Shown here: positions 52,369 to 62,277 of the stretch, piece after piece
Position numbering within the stretch: the first letter of the stretch is position 1
Layout: every line of letters begins with the position of its first letter
Assembly (NCBI GenBank): GCA_002013415.1
Contig: MAEX01000005.1
Coordinates: 216,734 to 280,733 of the forward strand
Direction: 5' to 3'
Origin: Mycobacterium sp. D16Q14
GTDB lineage: Bacteria > Actinomycetota > Actinomycetes > Mycobacteriales > Mycobacteriaceae
DNA: 64,000 bases
The notes under the pieces: generated by a model
Told to the model about the DNA's origin: nothing
Seen by the model: the letters and a program-made list of their open reading frames with translations, nothing else
Database searches by the model: none
Program-made: the position numbers and the translations under genes

Positions 52369-54385
52369 GGTTCTCGCGCCAGTCGGTATCGGTAACGATT
52401 CGCCGTGAAATGCGTTCCAGCGCTGCCTGAATCTGCTCGCGGTCTGCGCGATCTTCGAAATCGGGTGTGCGGGAAAGCCGTTCGACGAGGTACTGGTTGA
52501 TCGCCTCGCTGATCTTGTCGACTTCCTGTCGCCCCGAGTCGGTGAGCCAGATGTGGTCATTGGTGCGCAGCGCGTAACCATTCCCGACGAGTTCGTTGAA
52601 GGCGGGGTCGATGACCTCTGGTGGTATCCGGTACCACTGCGCGATTCGGGATACCTCGGCAGACCCGGTGACACGCAGAAAACGGTTGGCCTGCACCAGG
52701 GCCCACAGCGGAGCGATGGGCATCGATACTCCCGCGTGTTCGCGTAGCTTCCGCAGGCCGATATGTGGGAATCCGCGCATCGCATTGCTGATCGCGATCT
52801 CCAGTAATTTGTCCGGTGAGACCGAATTCGGCATGCCGAAGCCCTCGCCCATGTCCGCGGCAAGGGCCGAGTCGGTGCCGCGCAGCGGGACCTCCTTGAG
52901 GAACAGCGCGACGACGAACCCGATGACGGCAACCGGTGTGGCACAGAGGAACACAAGATCCAAGGAGTCGGCGTAGGCGTTGATGACGGGTATCGCGGCC
53001 TCACGCGGCAGTGCGTGCAGCGCCTGTGGCGACTGAGTGGCCTCGGGTGGCACCTTCACCGAGCTGATCTCGCGTGCAAGGAAATTGGAGAACAGTGACC
53101 CGAATATCGCCGCGCCGAAGGAGCTGCCAATGGTGCGGAAGAATGTCACGCCGGACGTCGCGACGCCCAGATCGTCGAATCGGGCCGTGTTCTGCACGAT
53201 GAGGGTGAGTACCTGCATTGATGCGCCGATACCTATGCCCAGCAGGAGCAGGTACAGCGACTGCAGGATGAACGGTGTGGAGTTGTCCATCCTGGACAGC
53301 AGCACCAGTGCGATGGCCATGATGGCGGTGCCGGCGACGGGATAGCGTTTGTACTTGCCGGTGCGCCCCACCAGGGTGCCGGTTCCGGTGGAGGTGATGA
53401 GCATGCCGGCCACCATGGGCAAGGTGCGCATGCCCGAGACGGTGGCCGAGACGCCGTTGACGAACTGCATGAACGTGGGTAGGTAGGTCATCACGCCGAG
53501 CATGGCGAAACCGACGACGAAGCTCAGCACACAGCAGATGGTGAAGACCGGGTCGCGGAACAGTCGTGGAGGCAGAATCGGTTCGGGCACGCGGGATTCC
53601 ACCCAGACGAACAACGCGATGGCTGCGACCGAGCCGACGAACAACCCGATAGTCATCGGTGAGGACCAGGGATAGGTGGTGCCGCCCCAGCTGGTCGCCA
53701 GCGTCAGTGCCGAGGCGCCCAGCCCGATGAGCACAATGCCCCAGTAGTCGATAACGGGACGTGTCGCCTTGGCCAGTGCCGGGATGGCCCCGGCCGCGAC
53801 CACGATCACCACGGCCGAGATGGGCAGATTGATGTAGAACGCCCAGCGCCATCCCAGATGATCGGTGAACAGACCACCCAGCAGCGGGCCGATCACGGTC
53901 GTCACCCCGAAGACCGCGCCCAGCATGCCCTGATAGCGGCCGCGCTCGCGCATGGGGATGATCTCGCCGATGAGGGCGGTCGCCGTCACCATGAGGCCAC
54001 CGGAGCCGAGGCCCTGGATCGCGCGTGCACCGACCAGCATGGCCATGGAGCCAGCCATACCGCACAGCAGGGATCCGGCCGCGAAGATGAGGATGCAGGT
54101 GATGAAGACTGCGCGCCGTCCGAAGAGATCTCCGAACTTGCCCATGACGGCGGTGGCCACGGTGGAGGCCAGTAGATAGCTGGTGACCACCCACGACTGG
54201 TGCCCGGCATCGCCGAGATCGGCGACAACGGTGGGCAGGGCGGTGGCGACGATGGTGCCGTCCAGCGCGGCGAGCAGCATCCCGAGCAGGACCGCGACGA
54301 AGATGAGATTGCGGCGCTGCACGCTGATCATGGAGCTCGCGGCTTCCTGATCGACGGTTTCGGATTCAGGTGACTGCGTAGACAT
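52331..54385 (-). CDS. DHA2-family MFS pump with C-terminal winged-helix-like domain
   Basis: A 684-residue EmrB/QacA-type transporter. Residues 25-500 hold 14 membrane helices with AALDGTIVATALPTVV (D1), MGKFGDLFGRRAVF (motif A) and GPLLGGLFTDHLGWRWAFYI (motif C). After the last helix there are about 170 soluble residues; SRIAQWYRIPPEVIDPAFNE followed by HIWLTDSGRQEVDKI looks like a MarR-type winged helix with its wing motif. Such a tail is absent from the other DHA2 pump in this window. It could be a regulatory or dimerisation module on the cytoplasmic side. The start is a leaderless ATG at 54385. Confidence 0.88.
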   Translation of the reverse strand: MSTQSPESETVDQEAASSMISVQRRNLIFVAVLLGMLLAALDGTIVATALPTVVADLGDAGHQSWVVTSYLLASTVATAVMGKFGDLFGRRAVFITCILIFAAGSLLCGMAGSMAMLVGARAIQGLGSGGLMVTATALIGEIIPMRERGRYQGMLGAVFGVTTVIGPLLGGLFTDHLGWRWAFYINLPISAVVIVVAAGAIPALAKATRPVIDYWGIVLIGLGASALTLATSWGGTTYPWSSPMTIGLFVGSVAAIALFVWVESRVPEPILPPRLFRDPVFTICCVLSFVVGFAMLGVMTYLPTFMQFVNGVSATVSGMRTLPMVAGMLITSTGTGTLVGRTGKYKRYPVAGTAIMAIALVLLSRMDNSTPFILQSLYLLLLGIGIGASMQVLTLIVQNTARFDDLGVATSGVTFFRTIGSSFGAAIFGSLFSNFLAREISSVKVPPEATQSPQALHALPREAAIPVINAYADSLDLVFLCATPVAVIGFVVALFLKEVPLRGTDSALAADMGEGFGMPNSVSPDKLLEIAISNAMRGFPHIGLRKLREHAGVSMPIAPLWALVQANRFLRVTGSAEVSRIAQWYRIPPEVIDPAFNELVGNGYALRTNDHIWLTDSGRQEVDKISEAINQYLVERLSRTPDFEDRADREQIQAALERISRRIVTDTDWRENPISALPGAAAAR

Positions 54386-54393
54386 CGTTACCC

Positions 54394-54399
54394 ACTCTA
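54394..54399 (-). promoter_or_regulatory. -10 element for the leaderless MFS pump gene
   Basis: Minus-strand TAGAGT, eight-base spacer, ATG at 54385. Confidence 0.5.
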
Positions 54400-54459
54400 A
54401 GGTGCTGTGCTTGACCAGGGTCGGTTGTTGGCGTACCGAGCCTGATCGCGAGGGACGAT

Positions 54460-54465
54460 TAGAAT
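54460..54465 (+). promoter_or_regulatory. -10 element for the SUKH-like gene
   Basis: TAGAAT, a good match to the mycobacterial -10, ends six bases before ATG at 54472. The promoter thus appears intact even though the coding frame downstream is broken. Confidence 0.5.
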
Positions 54466-54471
54466 TGCCAG

Positions 54472-56092
54472 ATGGATTATGACTCCTGGTTCTCGCGTGA
54501 ATCCGTGATTGCTAATCTACCGAACGAATTCCCGCACTTGAGTATCTCGGTGCTGGATGTCGACGGGCTAGCGCCGAGCGACCGTGCTCAGCTCCCGGAC
54601 AGCTGGGGAGAGATCGGTTTGTTGCGTGGTACCGACGCGATCGACCGGGCGTTACGGGTGTGGCGGGAAGCTGTTCCGGCGCTGTTCCCGCGACTGCTTG
54701 GGCTATTGACCGAGCAAGGAAGGGACGTTTTGGTGGTTCGGGTGGCGGACAAAGAGGCGTCGATGAGCTCGCTGGCTTTGCTGTATGTCATCGGCCCGAC
54801 CGGAGACGATGACGGCGCTCAGTATCGCTTCGGCTCTGTACCCGTTCCCGCCGACGCTGCTCCTGAACTGGTAGCGGCGAGGTGGGCTGAACGTGCGACA
54901 GTCGCCCGACAGCTTTGGGGGAGTGTGCCGGACGCTCTTCGTGAGTTCTACACCACGGTGCACAACGGATTCGTCGATGTGATGTTCCGGGACGCAGACG
55001 GGATGCCAGGGATCGAGAGTCTCTGTGTAGTCGGAGACCACCTCGGGTCCGGAGGATTTCAGCTCACGGGAGTTCACGGTCTTCTGGTACGGCGAGGACG
55101 ACAAGTTGGTCTTGCCGCCAATGTCGCAGTGGCCCGACCTGTCGAGGTTGGCGCGGATCTATACCTGCAGAACCTTCAACTGGTACTGCGTCGACGTGAG
55201 CAGCGAGGCTGGAGCCGTGTGGGAGCTATCTCGCGACTTCGGTCTCTGCCGAGAGAAGAAGACGATCTTCGATTGCCTCGACGAGAATTTCATGAACTCA
55301 TTCGGTATCTATCCAGAAGTCGTTCCGCCAGAGGATGTTCCGCCAGTGTCGGTGGGCCATCAGATCGCGGTGACTGCGGCGGTGGCGAGTGTGTTCGGGT
55401 GTGCGAGGGCCACGGGTGCGGCGGTTGCCGGTGAACAGTTCGATATCGGCCGAATACGGGCACTGGCGTCCGAACGCCCGATCGGACTCACGGTGGTTGC
55501 CGCCGATCGCGGGCGAGTTACCGATAGGCATGTCCAGTCGGCACTGGAGATGTTGAGGTGTACCGAGTATGCACCTGCGGTTTGCGCTGACCATGCCGTC
55601 GAGGCATGGACGTGCCTGGTCGATGCCGAGGTGGAGTCGGTGCTCGTTTGGGGACAAGGTGTTTCAGTGATTATCTCTGCGTTGCTCCTGCCGAATGCGG
55701 TCCTGGCCCATCGTCCGCACAGGTGCGAACATGTGACAACGAAGGCTCAAGACTGCGGGTATGCGAGCTTCCGTGGCCCAGATGTCGCAGGCATCAGCGT
55801 TGGTCAGGAGGTGCCGACCGCGCAGGGAGGTGCTGCCGCGCACATCGTCAGTACATCGGGCCAAGGGAACCTGCAGCGCACCCTTAGCGCGCACAGCTAT
55901 GTGTCGTGGCTGGACGGTCGGCATGCGGTGGCGCTGCTCGCCATCTACCAGCCTCCGCGTGCCAGTGGAGATATCGCGCTGGAGGGTATGAGGCTGCTGC
56001 ATTCCCGGGCGATCGAGGCTGTCTGTGGGAACGCTCAGTCCGTGCCGGAGGCGCCCCGGCGGCAGTCATTTGGGTTCGGGTTCCAGGCGTAG
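54472..56092 (+). pseudogene. Frameshifted SUKH-like gene in a lower-GC islet
   Basis: Frame 1 from ATG 54472 encodes a sensible protein up to about residue 190 (SVPDALREFYTTVHNGFVDV, then SLCVVGDHLG), after which it turns into Arg/Ser-rich filler ending at 55434. Frame 2 takes over near 55050 with PEDFSSREFTVFWYGEDDKL, TFNWYCVDVSSEAGAVWELS and FDCLDENFMNSFG, and stays open to TAG at 56092. The two parts together resemble a SMI1/KNR4 (SUKH) domain after an unknown 140-residue N-terminal domain, so a one-base insertion around 55040-55060 is the simplest explanation. The last 250 residues of frame 2 are unrecognised. Base composition is visibly less GC-rich than the neighbours. A programmed frameshift is not excluded. 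Confidence 0.6.
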
Positions 56093-56158
56093 CTCTGCCC
56101 TTGGCCTGGGTGTAACGTACGTCACAGGGTTCGGATGTTAGACCGACAGGAGCAGGCA

Positions 56159-57656
<1,498 letters not shown>

Positions 57657-57676
<20 letters not shown>

Positions 57677-58115
57677 TGATCCCCCGCAAGCGGGAGGTAC
57701 CCCCAGTTTTCGCGAAGAAGGTCAGGCCCTGATCAATCGCGTCGAGCTCACTCCGGCGGCGGCCGAGCTGTTGGCTTCGCTGGTCGCTAGACATGGGCCT
57801 GTGATGTTCCACCAGTCCGGAGGCTGTTGTGACGGCAGCGCACCCATGTGTTATTTGCGCGGGGAATTTCGTGTGGGTGCGTCGGATGTATTGCTCGGCG
57901 AGGTTAGCGGGGATACCCCGTTCTGGATGAGCGCCGATCAGTTTGATTACTGGTCGCATACACATCTGACGGTGGACGTGGTGCCCGGGCGTGGGTCAGG
58001 ATTTTCGCTGGAGGCGCCGGAAGGCGTGCGGTTTCTCATCCGGTCACGGCTGTTCACCGATGACGAGGTGCTCGCATTGGCGAATCAGCCGGTCAGGACC
58101 GGCGCCGACGGTTGA
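57657..58115 (+). CDS. DUF779 protein
   Basis: A protein of up to 152 residues of the DUF779 family, with [20 protein letters not shown] as its cysteine-rich signature, [20 protein letters not shown], and the C-terminal [15 protein letters not shown]. Function is unknown but it is typically paired with aldehyde dehydrogenase genes. The start is uncertain: ATG at 57657 overlaps the ALDH gene by 20 bases but the first 24 codons run through a palindromic repeat and do not resemble the family, whose similarity begins at about [14 protein letters not shown] (CTG at 57729). A repeat insertion may have displaced the original start. Confidence 0.75.
57683..57694. repeat. Short palindromic element after the ALDH stop
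   Basis: CCCGCAAGCGGG is a perfect 5-bp stem with an AA loop, followed by AGGTACCCCCAG. The combined unit has the look of a dispersed mycobacterial intergenic palindrome. It lies exactly at the junction between the ALDH stop and the conserved part of the DUF779 gene. Confidence 0.5.
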
Positions 58116-58216
58116 GGCGCTGCCGATTCCTTCGTGTTGTCGGCTGTGCCCAGAGGTAGTAGTTTGCCCTTGTCGGAGACAGTCTGGTCGGGTCGGTCGT
58201 AGGGGAGTGTCATCCA

Positions 58217-59944
58217 GTGTATGTAGCTATTCGAACTGCTGCGGTTGCTGCGGTGTGCAGTCTGTGCGTCGGGACAAGTGCGGACGCGCGCACCGTGCGG
58301 CCGGTTCCTTCCTTAACGACTACGGCCACAACACGTTCCGTGACGAATCAGGCAGTCTCTCTCACGTCGTCTTCTGACCTGCTGGCGGTGGCCGCTCCTC
58401 AGAACAGTGCTGGGGCGCAATCGAATCCAGTAGCCACCGGGGTACCGAGTAGCAGTGATCTCATCGGGACAGTCGCCAAGCTCCTCACGGCATCGCAAGC
58501 CGCGTCGACCGGTTCGGCTCCGGGGATCACCGCAGCTGCCCTCGATCCCGTCGATCCGCCGGTAGAACAGCCGGTAGATCCGCCCGTCGAGCAGCCCACA
58601 GATCCGCCCGCGGCCGACGAGCCGGCGCCGCCCACCAACTTCCCGGGGACGCATTGGCCTGCGTTTGGCACCCCGTCCTACTTTGCGCAGTTGGCCTTTG
58701 CGGTGTTCCACGTTGTGGCCTTGCCGATCACGGTGCCTGTGCAGTTCTTCCTGGGCAGTGCCGAGGGTGTGCCGACGGTGATAGCCGCGGCACTCAATGA
58801 CTTGTCGGGCCTGCTGGGCCAGATACCCGGGTTCTCACCGCAGCAACCGACGGCGGCGCAGGCACAGCAGAAGGTCGCAGAGACTTCCTCGCCGTTGCAG
58901 AAGACGGCGGCAGCGGAGGCCGAAGCGCCCGCCGCTGAGGAGCCGGCTCCGGAACCGGAGCCCTTGCCGACCAACTTCCCGGGCCCGCGCCCGGCGTTCG
59001 GCACGCCGTCCTACTTTGCGCAGCTGGCGTTCGCGGTACTGCATGTGCTGGCGCTGCCGATCACGGTGCCGGTACAGGCGATCATCGGTACGACTGAGGG
59101 TGTGCCGTCGGTCATTGCCGCGGCGCTCAATGACTTGTCGAGCCTGCTGGGACAGGTGCCGAAGATATCGCTACCTGGGACTGACCCCGGGACCACACCG
59201 GAGACGTCCTCGAAGCAGGTCGATCAGGCTGTCACCAAGCCGGAAACCGCGTCCGAGAAGTCAGAGACCACCCAGCGCGACGTCGATGCGAAGACTCCCA
59301 GTACTGAGCACACGGAGCACGGGGCCAAGCCTGGCGATACGCCCGCAGAGGCGCCCAAAACCGAGCATGAGGCCAAGTCCGCCGATACTCCGGCGGACGC
59401 GACGAAGGCAGATCCGACGAAGGCAGATCCGACGAAGGCTGTCGCGCCCAAGGTTGACCCGACGAAGGCTGTTGAGCCCAAGGTTGATCCGACGAAGGTC
59501 GTCGACCCCACGAAGGTCGTTGAGCCCAAGGTTGATCCGGCGGCGGCAGCATCTACGAAGCCCGAGCCTGCCAAGCCCGTTGAGGTCAAGGCGGAGACCA
59601 AGCCGGAACCGGCCAAGCCTGAAACCGCCAGCCCGGTGAAGGTCGTCCGCGACAGCCTGAAGTCGACACCCGGTGGAACCACCACCACCGGCGGCACCAA
59701 GACGACCGAGGGATCCAAGGGCGCCGAAACGGACGGCAAGGCGCCCGCTGTGTCTACGGTGACCAAGGTTCGCGAAGGATCGACCCCCTCCCCGGGTGGC
59801 ACGACCGATAAGCCCGCGGAGAAGCCTCCGACGGAGAAGCCGTCGACCGGTAAGAGCTCACCGGCATCGGAAGGGAATTCGCATTCCTCCGAAGGAAAGA
59901 CGCACTCCTCCGAAGGCAAGTCACACTCCGGGTCTACTGACTGA
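58217..59944 (+). CDS. Large repetitive secreted protein of unknown function
   Basis: A 575-residue exported protein. Residues 1-25 are a signal peptide (VYVAIRTAAVAAVCSLCVGT, cut near ADA-R). Residues 141-206 and 253-318 are two copies of a hydrophobic module beginning NFPG, with PAFGTPSYFAQLAFAV, ALPITVPVQ and EGVPxVIAAALNDLS, each preceded by a Pro/Glu-rich linker. Residues 330-575 are low-complexity and Lys/Pro/Thr/Glu-rich, with DPTKA/KVDPTK repeats at about 396-442 and a SSEGKTH/SSEGKSH ending. GTG at 58217 follows AGGGGAG. A paralogue with a similar signal region begins at 63716. Perhaps cell-wall or envelope associated; no family recognised. Confidence 0.8.
   Translation: MYVAIRTAAVAAVCSLCVGTSADARTVRPVPSLTTTATTRSVTNQAVSLTSSSDLLAVAAPQNSAGAQSNPVATGVPSSSDLIGTVAKLLTASQAASTGSAPGITAAALDPVDPPVEQPVDPPVEQPTDPPAADEPAPPTNFPGTHWPAFGTPSYFAQLAFAVFHVVALPITVPVQFFLGSAEGVPTVIAAALNDLSGLLGQIPGFSPQQPTAAQAQQKVAETSSPLQKTAAAEAEAPAAEEPAPEPEPLPTNFPGPRPAFGTPSYFAQLAFAVLHVLALPITVPVQAIIGTTEGVPSVIAAALNDLSSLLGQVPKISLPGTDPGTTPETSSKQVDQAVTKPETASEKSETTQRDVDAKTPSTEHTEHGAKPGDTPAEAPKTEHEAKSADTPADATKADPTKADPTKAVAPKVDPTKAVEPKVDPTKVVDPTKVVEPKVDPAAAASTKPEPAKPVEVKAETKPEPAKPETASPVKVVRDSLKSTPGGTTTTGGTKTTEGSKGAETDGKAPAVSTVTKVREGSTPSPGGTTDKPAEKPPTEKPSTGKSSPASEGNSHSSEGKTHSSEGKSHSGSTD
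58637..59170 (+). repeat. Internal 66-residue module duplication
   Basis: Bases 58637-58834 and 58973-59170 encode the same module twice (FGTPSYFAQLAFAV, ALPITVPVQ, VIAAALNDLS in both). The copies differ mainly at conservative hydrophobic positions, indicating an old in-frame tandem duplication with a retained Ala/Glu/Pro linker. Confidence 0.8.
59404..59543 (+). repeat. KxDPTK tandem repeat in the secreted protein
   Basis: Repeated units KADPT, KADPT, KAVAPKVDPT, KAVEPKVDPT, KVVDPT, KVVEPKVDP are encoded by near-identical GACGAAGGCAGATCC-like blocks. Such a tract is prone to slipped-strand length variation between isolates. Confidence 0.75.
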
Positions 59945-60680
59945 CGATGATCGTCAGCGCGTTGCTGTCGCGTTCGATATGAAGTCCGGCGCGACGGGCA
60001 ACCGCAGCCACTGAGGCGGCATCGTTGGGCTCGGCCCTGCTGCCGGCGAGGATGCGTGCCAGTTTTCCCTTGTGCGCCTTGTTGAAATGGGTGATCACCG
60101 TGCGCCGCCCATCGGGATGTTCTGTGAGGCAATCAACGGTTACCGCCTGCGGTAGCCGCCCCAATCCCGCGTACGAGCCCGAGCGTAGGTCCACCACCAG
60201 TTCGTCGGCGGCCAGCTCCGCCAAGGCCGGTTCCAGTACCGGTTTCCAGCGGGCAGACAACGACGGTCTTCCAGGCAGCTTGGACGAGGCCGACAGCCGA
60301 TAGGCAGGTACCGGGTCGTCGGCGCGTAGCAGTCCAAACAGCGCCGAGCCGACAGCCAGGCGTTCGCGCGCACGCGTTGCGGAGGCGCCGCGCAGAGACG
60401 TCACGTCCAGGGCGTCGTACAGCACGCCGGTGTACCGCTGCAGGGCAGGCATGGTGGGGGAGATCCGTAGTTCGGCATTGCGCTGGATTTCGGCGTCCTG
60501 GGAGGCCGAGATGCCCAGCGCCTTCCTGCATGCCGGAGGGTCGGCGGCAAGGGCGACGAGTTCGTCAAGGAGTGCCGCGCGCACTGGATTCAGCGACGGT
60601 GTGGCCAGCTTGTCCAGGCGCAGAGGAACATGATCTCCCCCCTCGCGTTTGGTTTCCGAGGGCGGCAGCAACACGATCAC
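59934..60680 (-). CDS. yaaA: YaaA-family (DUF328) peroxide-response protein
   Basis: A 248-residue protein with the YaaA opening IVLLPPSETKREGGD, RYTGVLYDALD, YRLSASSKLPGR and the C-terminal ITHFNKAHKGKLAR motif. YaaA proteins bind DNA and limit free iron or Fenton damage under peroxide stress. GTG at 60680 is chosen because TACGGT at 60688-60693 (minus strand) ends seven bases before it and because the family begins with this MIVLLPPSETK. It overlaps the convergent secreted-protein gene by 11 bases. Confidence 0.9.
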   Translation of the reverse strand: MIVLLPPSETKREGGDHVPLRLDKLATPSLNPVRAALLDELVALAADPPACRKALGISASQDAEIQRNAELRISPTMPALQRYTGVLYDALDVTSLRGASATRARERLAVGSALFGLLRADDPVPAYRLSASSKLPGRPSLSARWKPVLEPALAELAADELVVDLRSGSYAGLGRLPQAVTVDCLTEHPDGRRTVITHFNKAHKGKLARILAGSRAEPNDAASVAAVARRAGLHIERDSNALTIIVSQ

Positions 60681-60687
60681 GCCACAG

Positions 60688-60693
60688 ACCGTA
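60688..60693 (-). promoter_or_regulatory. -10 element for leaderless yaaA
   Basis: Minus-strand TACGGT, seven-base spacer, GTG at 60680. Confidence 0.5.
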
Positions 60694-60799
60694 GCGAACT
60701 GGCCGCCGCTCACGGCGCAGCGGGTCCGCAGCTGCGATGAGTTTTGGTGGTCCGGATGGTCGATATGGGTGAGTGCCCCATCCAGTACAAGGAGACCCC

Positions 60800-61582
60800 A
60801 TGCCCACTCGTGAAGAAACTCCACTCGGCGCCCCCGCGTGGATCGACCTTGCCTCGTCGGATGTTGAGAAATCAAGGGCCTTTTATAGCGCGTTGTTCGG
60901 CTGGACCCTGCAGGAAGCGGGCTCCGAGTACGGGGGCTACATTAACGCGCACAAGGACGGCAAGGCTGTCGCAGGAATGATCGCGAACAATCCGGAGTGG
61001 AATGCTCCCGACAGTTGGACTACCTACTTCGCCACCGATGACATCAACGCCACGCTGCAGAAGGCAGTCGACAACGGTGGTGCACATTGCATGGAGGCCA
61101 TGGAAGTTCCGCAGCTCGGATATATGGGGCTCTTCGGTGATCCCTCCGGCGCCGTGGTGGGGCTGTGGCAGCCGCTGGCCCACAAGGGGTTCCAGCTGGT
61201 CGCCGAGGCGGGCGCGCCGGTGTGGCATGAGCTGAACACCCGTGAGTACGACAAGGCGGTCGACTTCTACACCAAGGCGCTCGGATGGGACACCAAGGTA
61301 GAGGGCGATTCCGAGGAGTTCCGGTATGCGTGCGCCCAGCATGATGGGGAGCCGATCGCCGGAGTTAACGACGCGACAGTGGGCCAGTGGACGCTCCCCG
61401 AGGGGGTGCCGGCGCATTGGGCCGTGTATTTCGGCACCGACGACACCGATGCCAGTGCGGCCAAGGCCGCCGAGCTCGGTGGTGTGGTGCTCACGGCCGC
61501 GCAGGACACCCCTTACGGCCGGATGGCGCTGATTCAGGACACCACCGGCGGTACCTTCTGGTTGTGCTCCGTCGATTCCTGA
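60800..61582 (+). CDS. Two-domain VOC protein (Rv0577/Rv0911-like)
   Basis: A 260-residue protein with two glyoxalase-like halves: residues 10-125 (PAWIDLASSDVEKSRAFYSA, then DPSGAVVGLWQ) and 135-258 (PVWHELNTREYDKAVDFYTK, then DTTGGTFWLC). The layout is that of the TB27.3/CFP30B family of mycobacteria, reported to affect host recognition or methylglyoxal handling. Gene order suggests it may instead be the Rv0911 counterpart. AAGGAGACC precedes ATG at 60800. The deacetylase gene starts inside its last 19 bases. Confidence 0.88.
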   Translation: MPTREETPLGAPAWIDLASSDVEKSRAFYSALFGWTLQEAGSEYGGYINAHKDGKAVAGMIANNPEWNAPDSWTTYFATDDINATLQKAVDNGGAHCMEAMEVPQLGYMGLFGDPSGAVVGLWQPLAHKGFQLVAEAGAPVWHELNTREYDKAVDFYTKALGWDTKVEGDSEEFRYACAQHDGEPIAGVNDATVGQWTLPEGVPAHWAVYFGTDDTDASAAKAAELGGVVLTAAQDTPYGRMALIQDTTGGTFWLCSVDS

Positions 61583-62277
61583 TTGCGACTGCGGTAGGCC
61601 TCGTCATCGTCCTCGCGGCGATGACGGAGCTCTACTTCTTGGTGAACGCGCGCACCTTTCAGCTAGCGGGAACCCTTGTCGCGCACTGTGCCACCGATGA
61701 GAAGGTGGTCGCGCTCACGCTTGATGACGGGCCGAGCGGCCGCACCTCCGAGGTGTTGGTGACGCTCCAGCGTGCGCACATTCCAGCCACCTTCTATCTG
61801 GTTGGGCAGGATCTCGCAAGGAATCCGTGGTCGGGACGCCAGATCGCCGCGGCCGGTCACGAGATCGGTAACCACAGCTACACCCATCGCCGACTGGTCT
61901 TCGTCACTCCGACCACTGTGCGGGAGGAAGTGGAGAACACCGATAAGCAAATCCGGGCAACGGGATTCAGCGGTGCCATAACCTTCCGCCCGCCTTACGG
62001 CAAGAAGCTCTACGGGTTGCCGCGGTATCTCGCGTCCCATGACCGCATCACCGTGATGTGGGATGTCGAGCCCGACTCCGGCGGGCCGCGAACACGGGAA
62101 GCGATCGTCGAGGAGACTGTATCCCGGGTGCGTCCCGGGTCGATCATTCTGCTGCATGTGATGTATTCCTCTGGACGGGAGTCACTTTCGGCGATCCCCG
62201 AAATTTCGCAACGTCTCCAGAAGCAGGGTTATCGGTTCGTCACTGTGTCACAGCTCCTTGCCGCGCCGTGTCATTAG
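61564..62277 (+). CDS. Membrane-anchored polysaccharide deacetylase (NodB domain)
   Basis: A 237-residue protein. Residues 3-28 are an uncleaved membrane anchor or signal (FLIATAVGLVIVLAAMTELY). The NodB domain has all five motifs: LTLDDGPS (catalytic base and metal Asp), NHSYTHRR (HxxxH metal ligands), RPPYGKK, VMWDVEPDS and ILLHV. It should remove acetyl groups from an extracellular polymer such as peptidoglycan. GTG at 61564 overlaps the VOC gene, so translation is coupled. Its last four bases overlap convergent dinB. Confidence 0.88.
   Translation: MLRRFLIATAVGLVIVLAAMTELYFLVNARTFQLAGTLVAHCATDEKVVALTLDDGPSGRTSEVLVTLQRAHIPATFYLVGQDLARNPWSGRQIAAAGHEIGNHSYTHRRLVFVTPTTVREEVENTDKQIRATGFSGAITFRPPYGKKLYGLPRYLASHDRITVMWDVEPDSGGPRTREAIVEETVSRVRPGSIILLHVMYSSGRESLSAIPEISQRLQKQGYRFVTVSQLLAAPCH

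Noticed and set aside
59404..59543. CRISPR-like or intergenic tandem repeat at the KVDPTK tract
   Set aside because: The repeat is in-frame within the secreted-protein gene, its units vary in length and there are no unique spacers.
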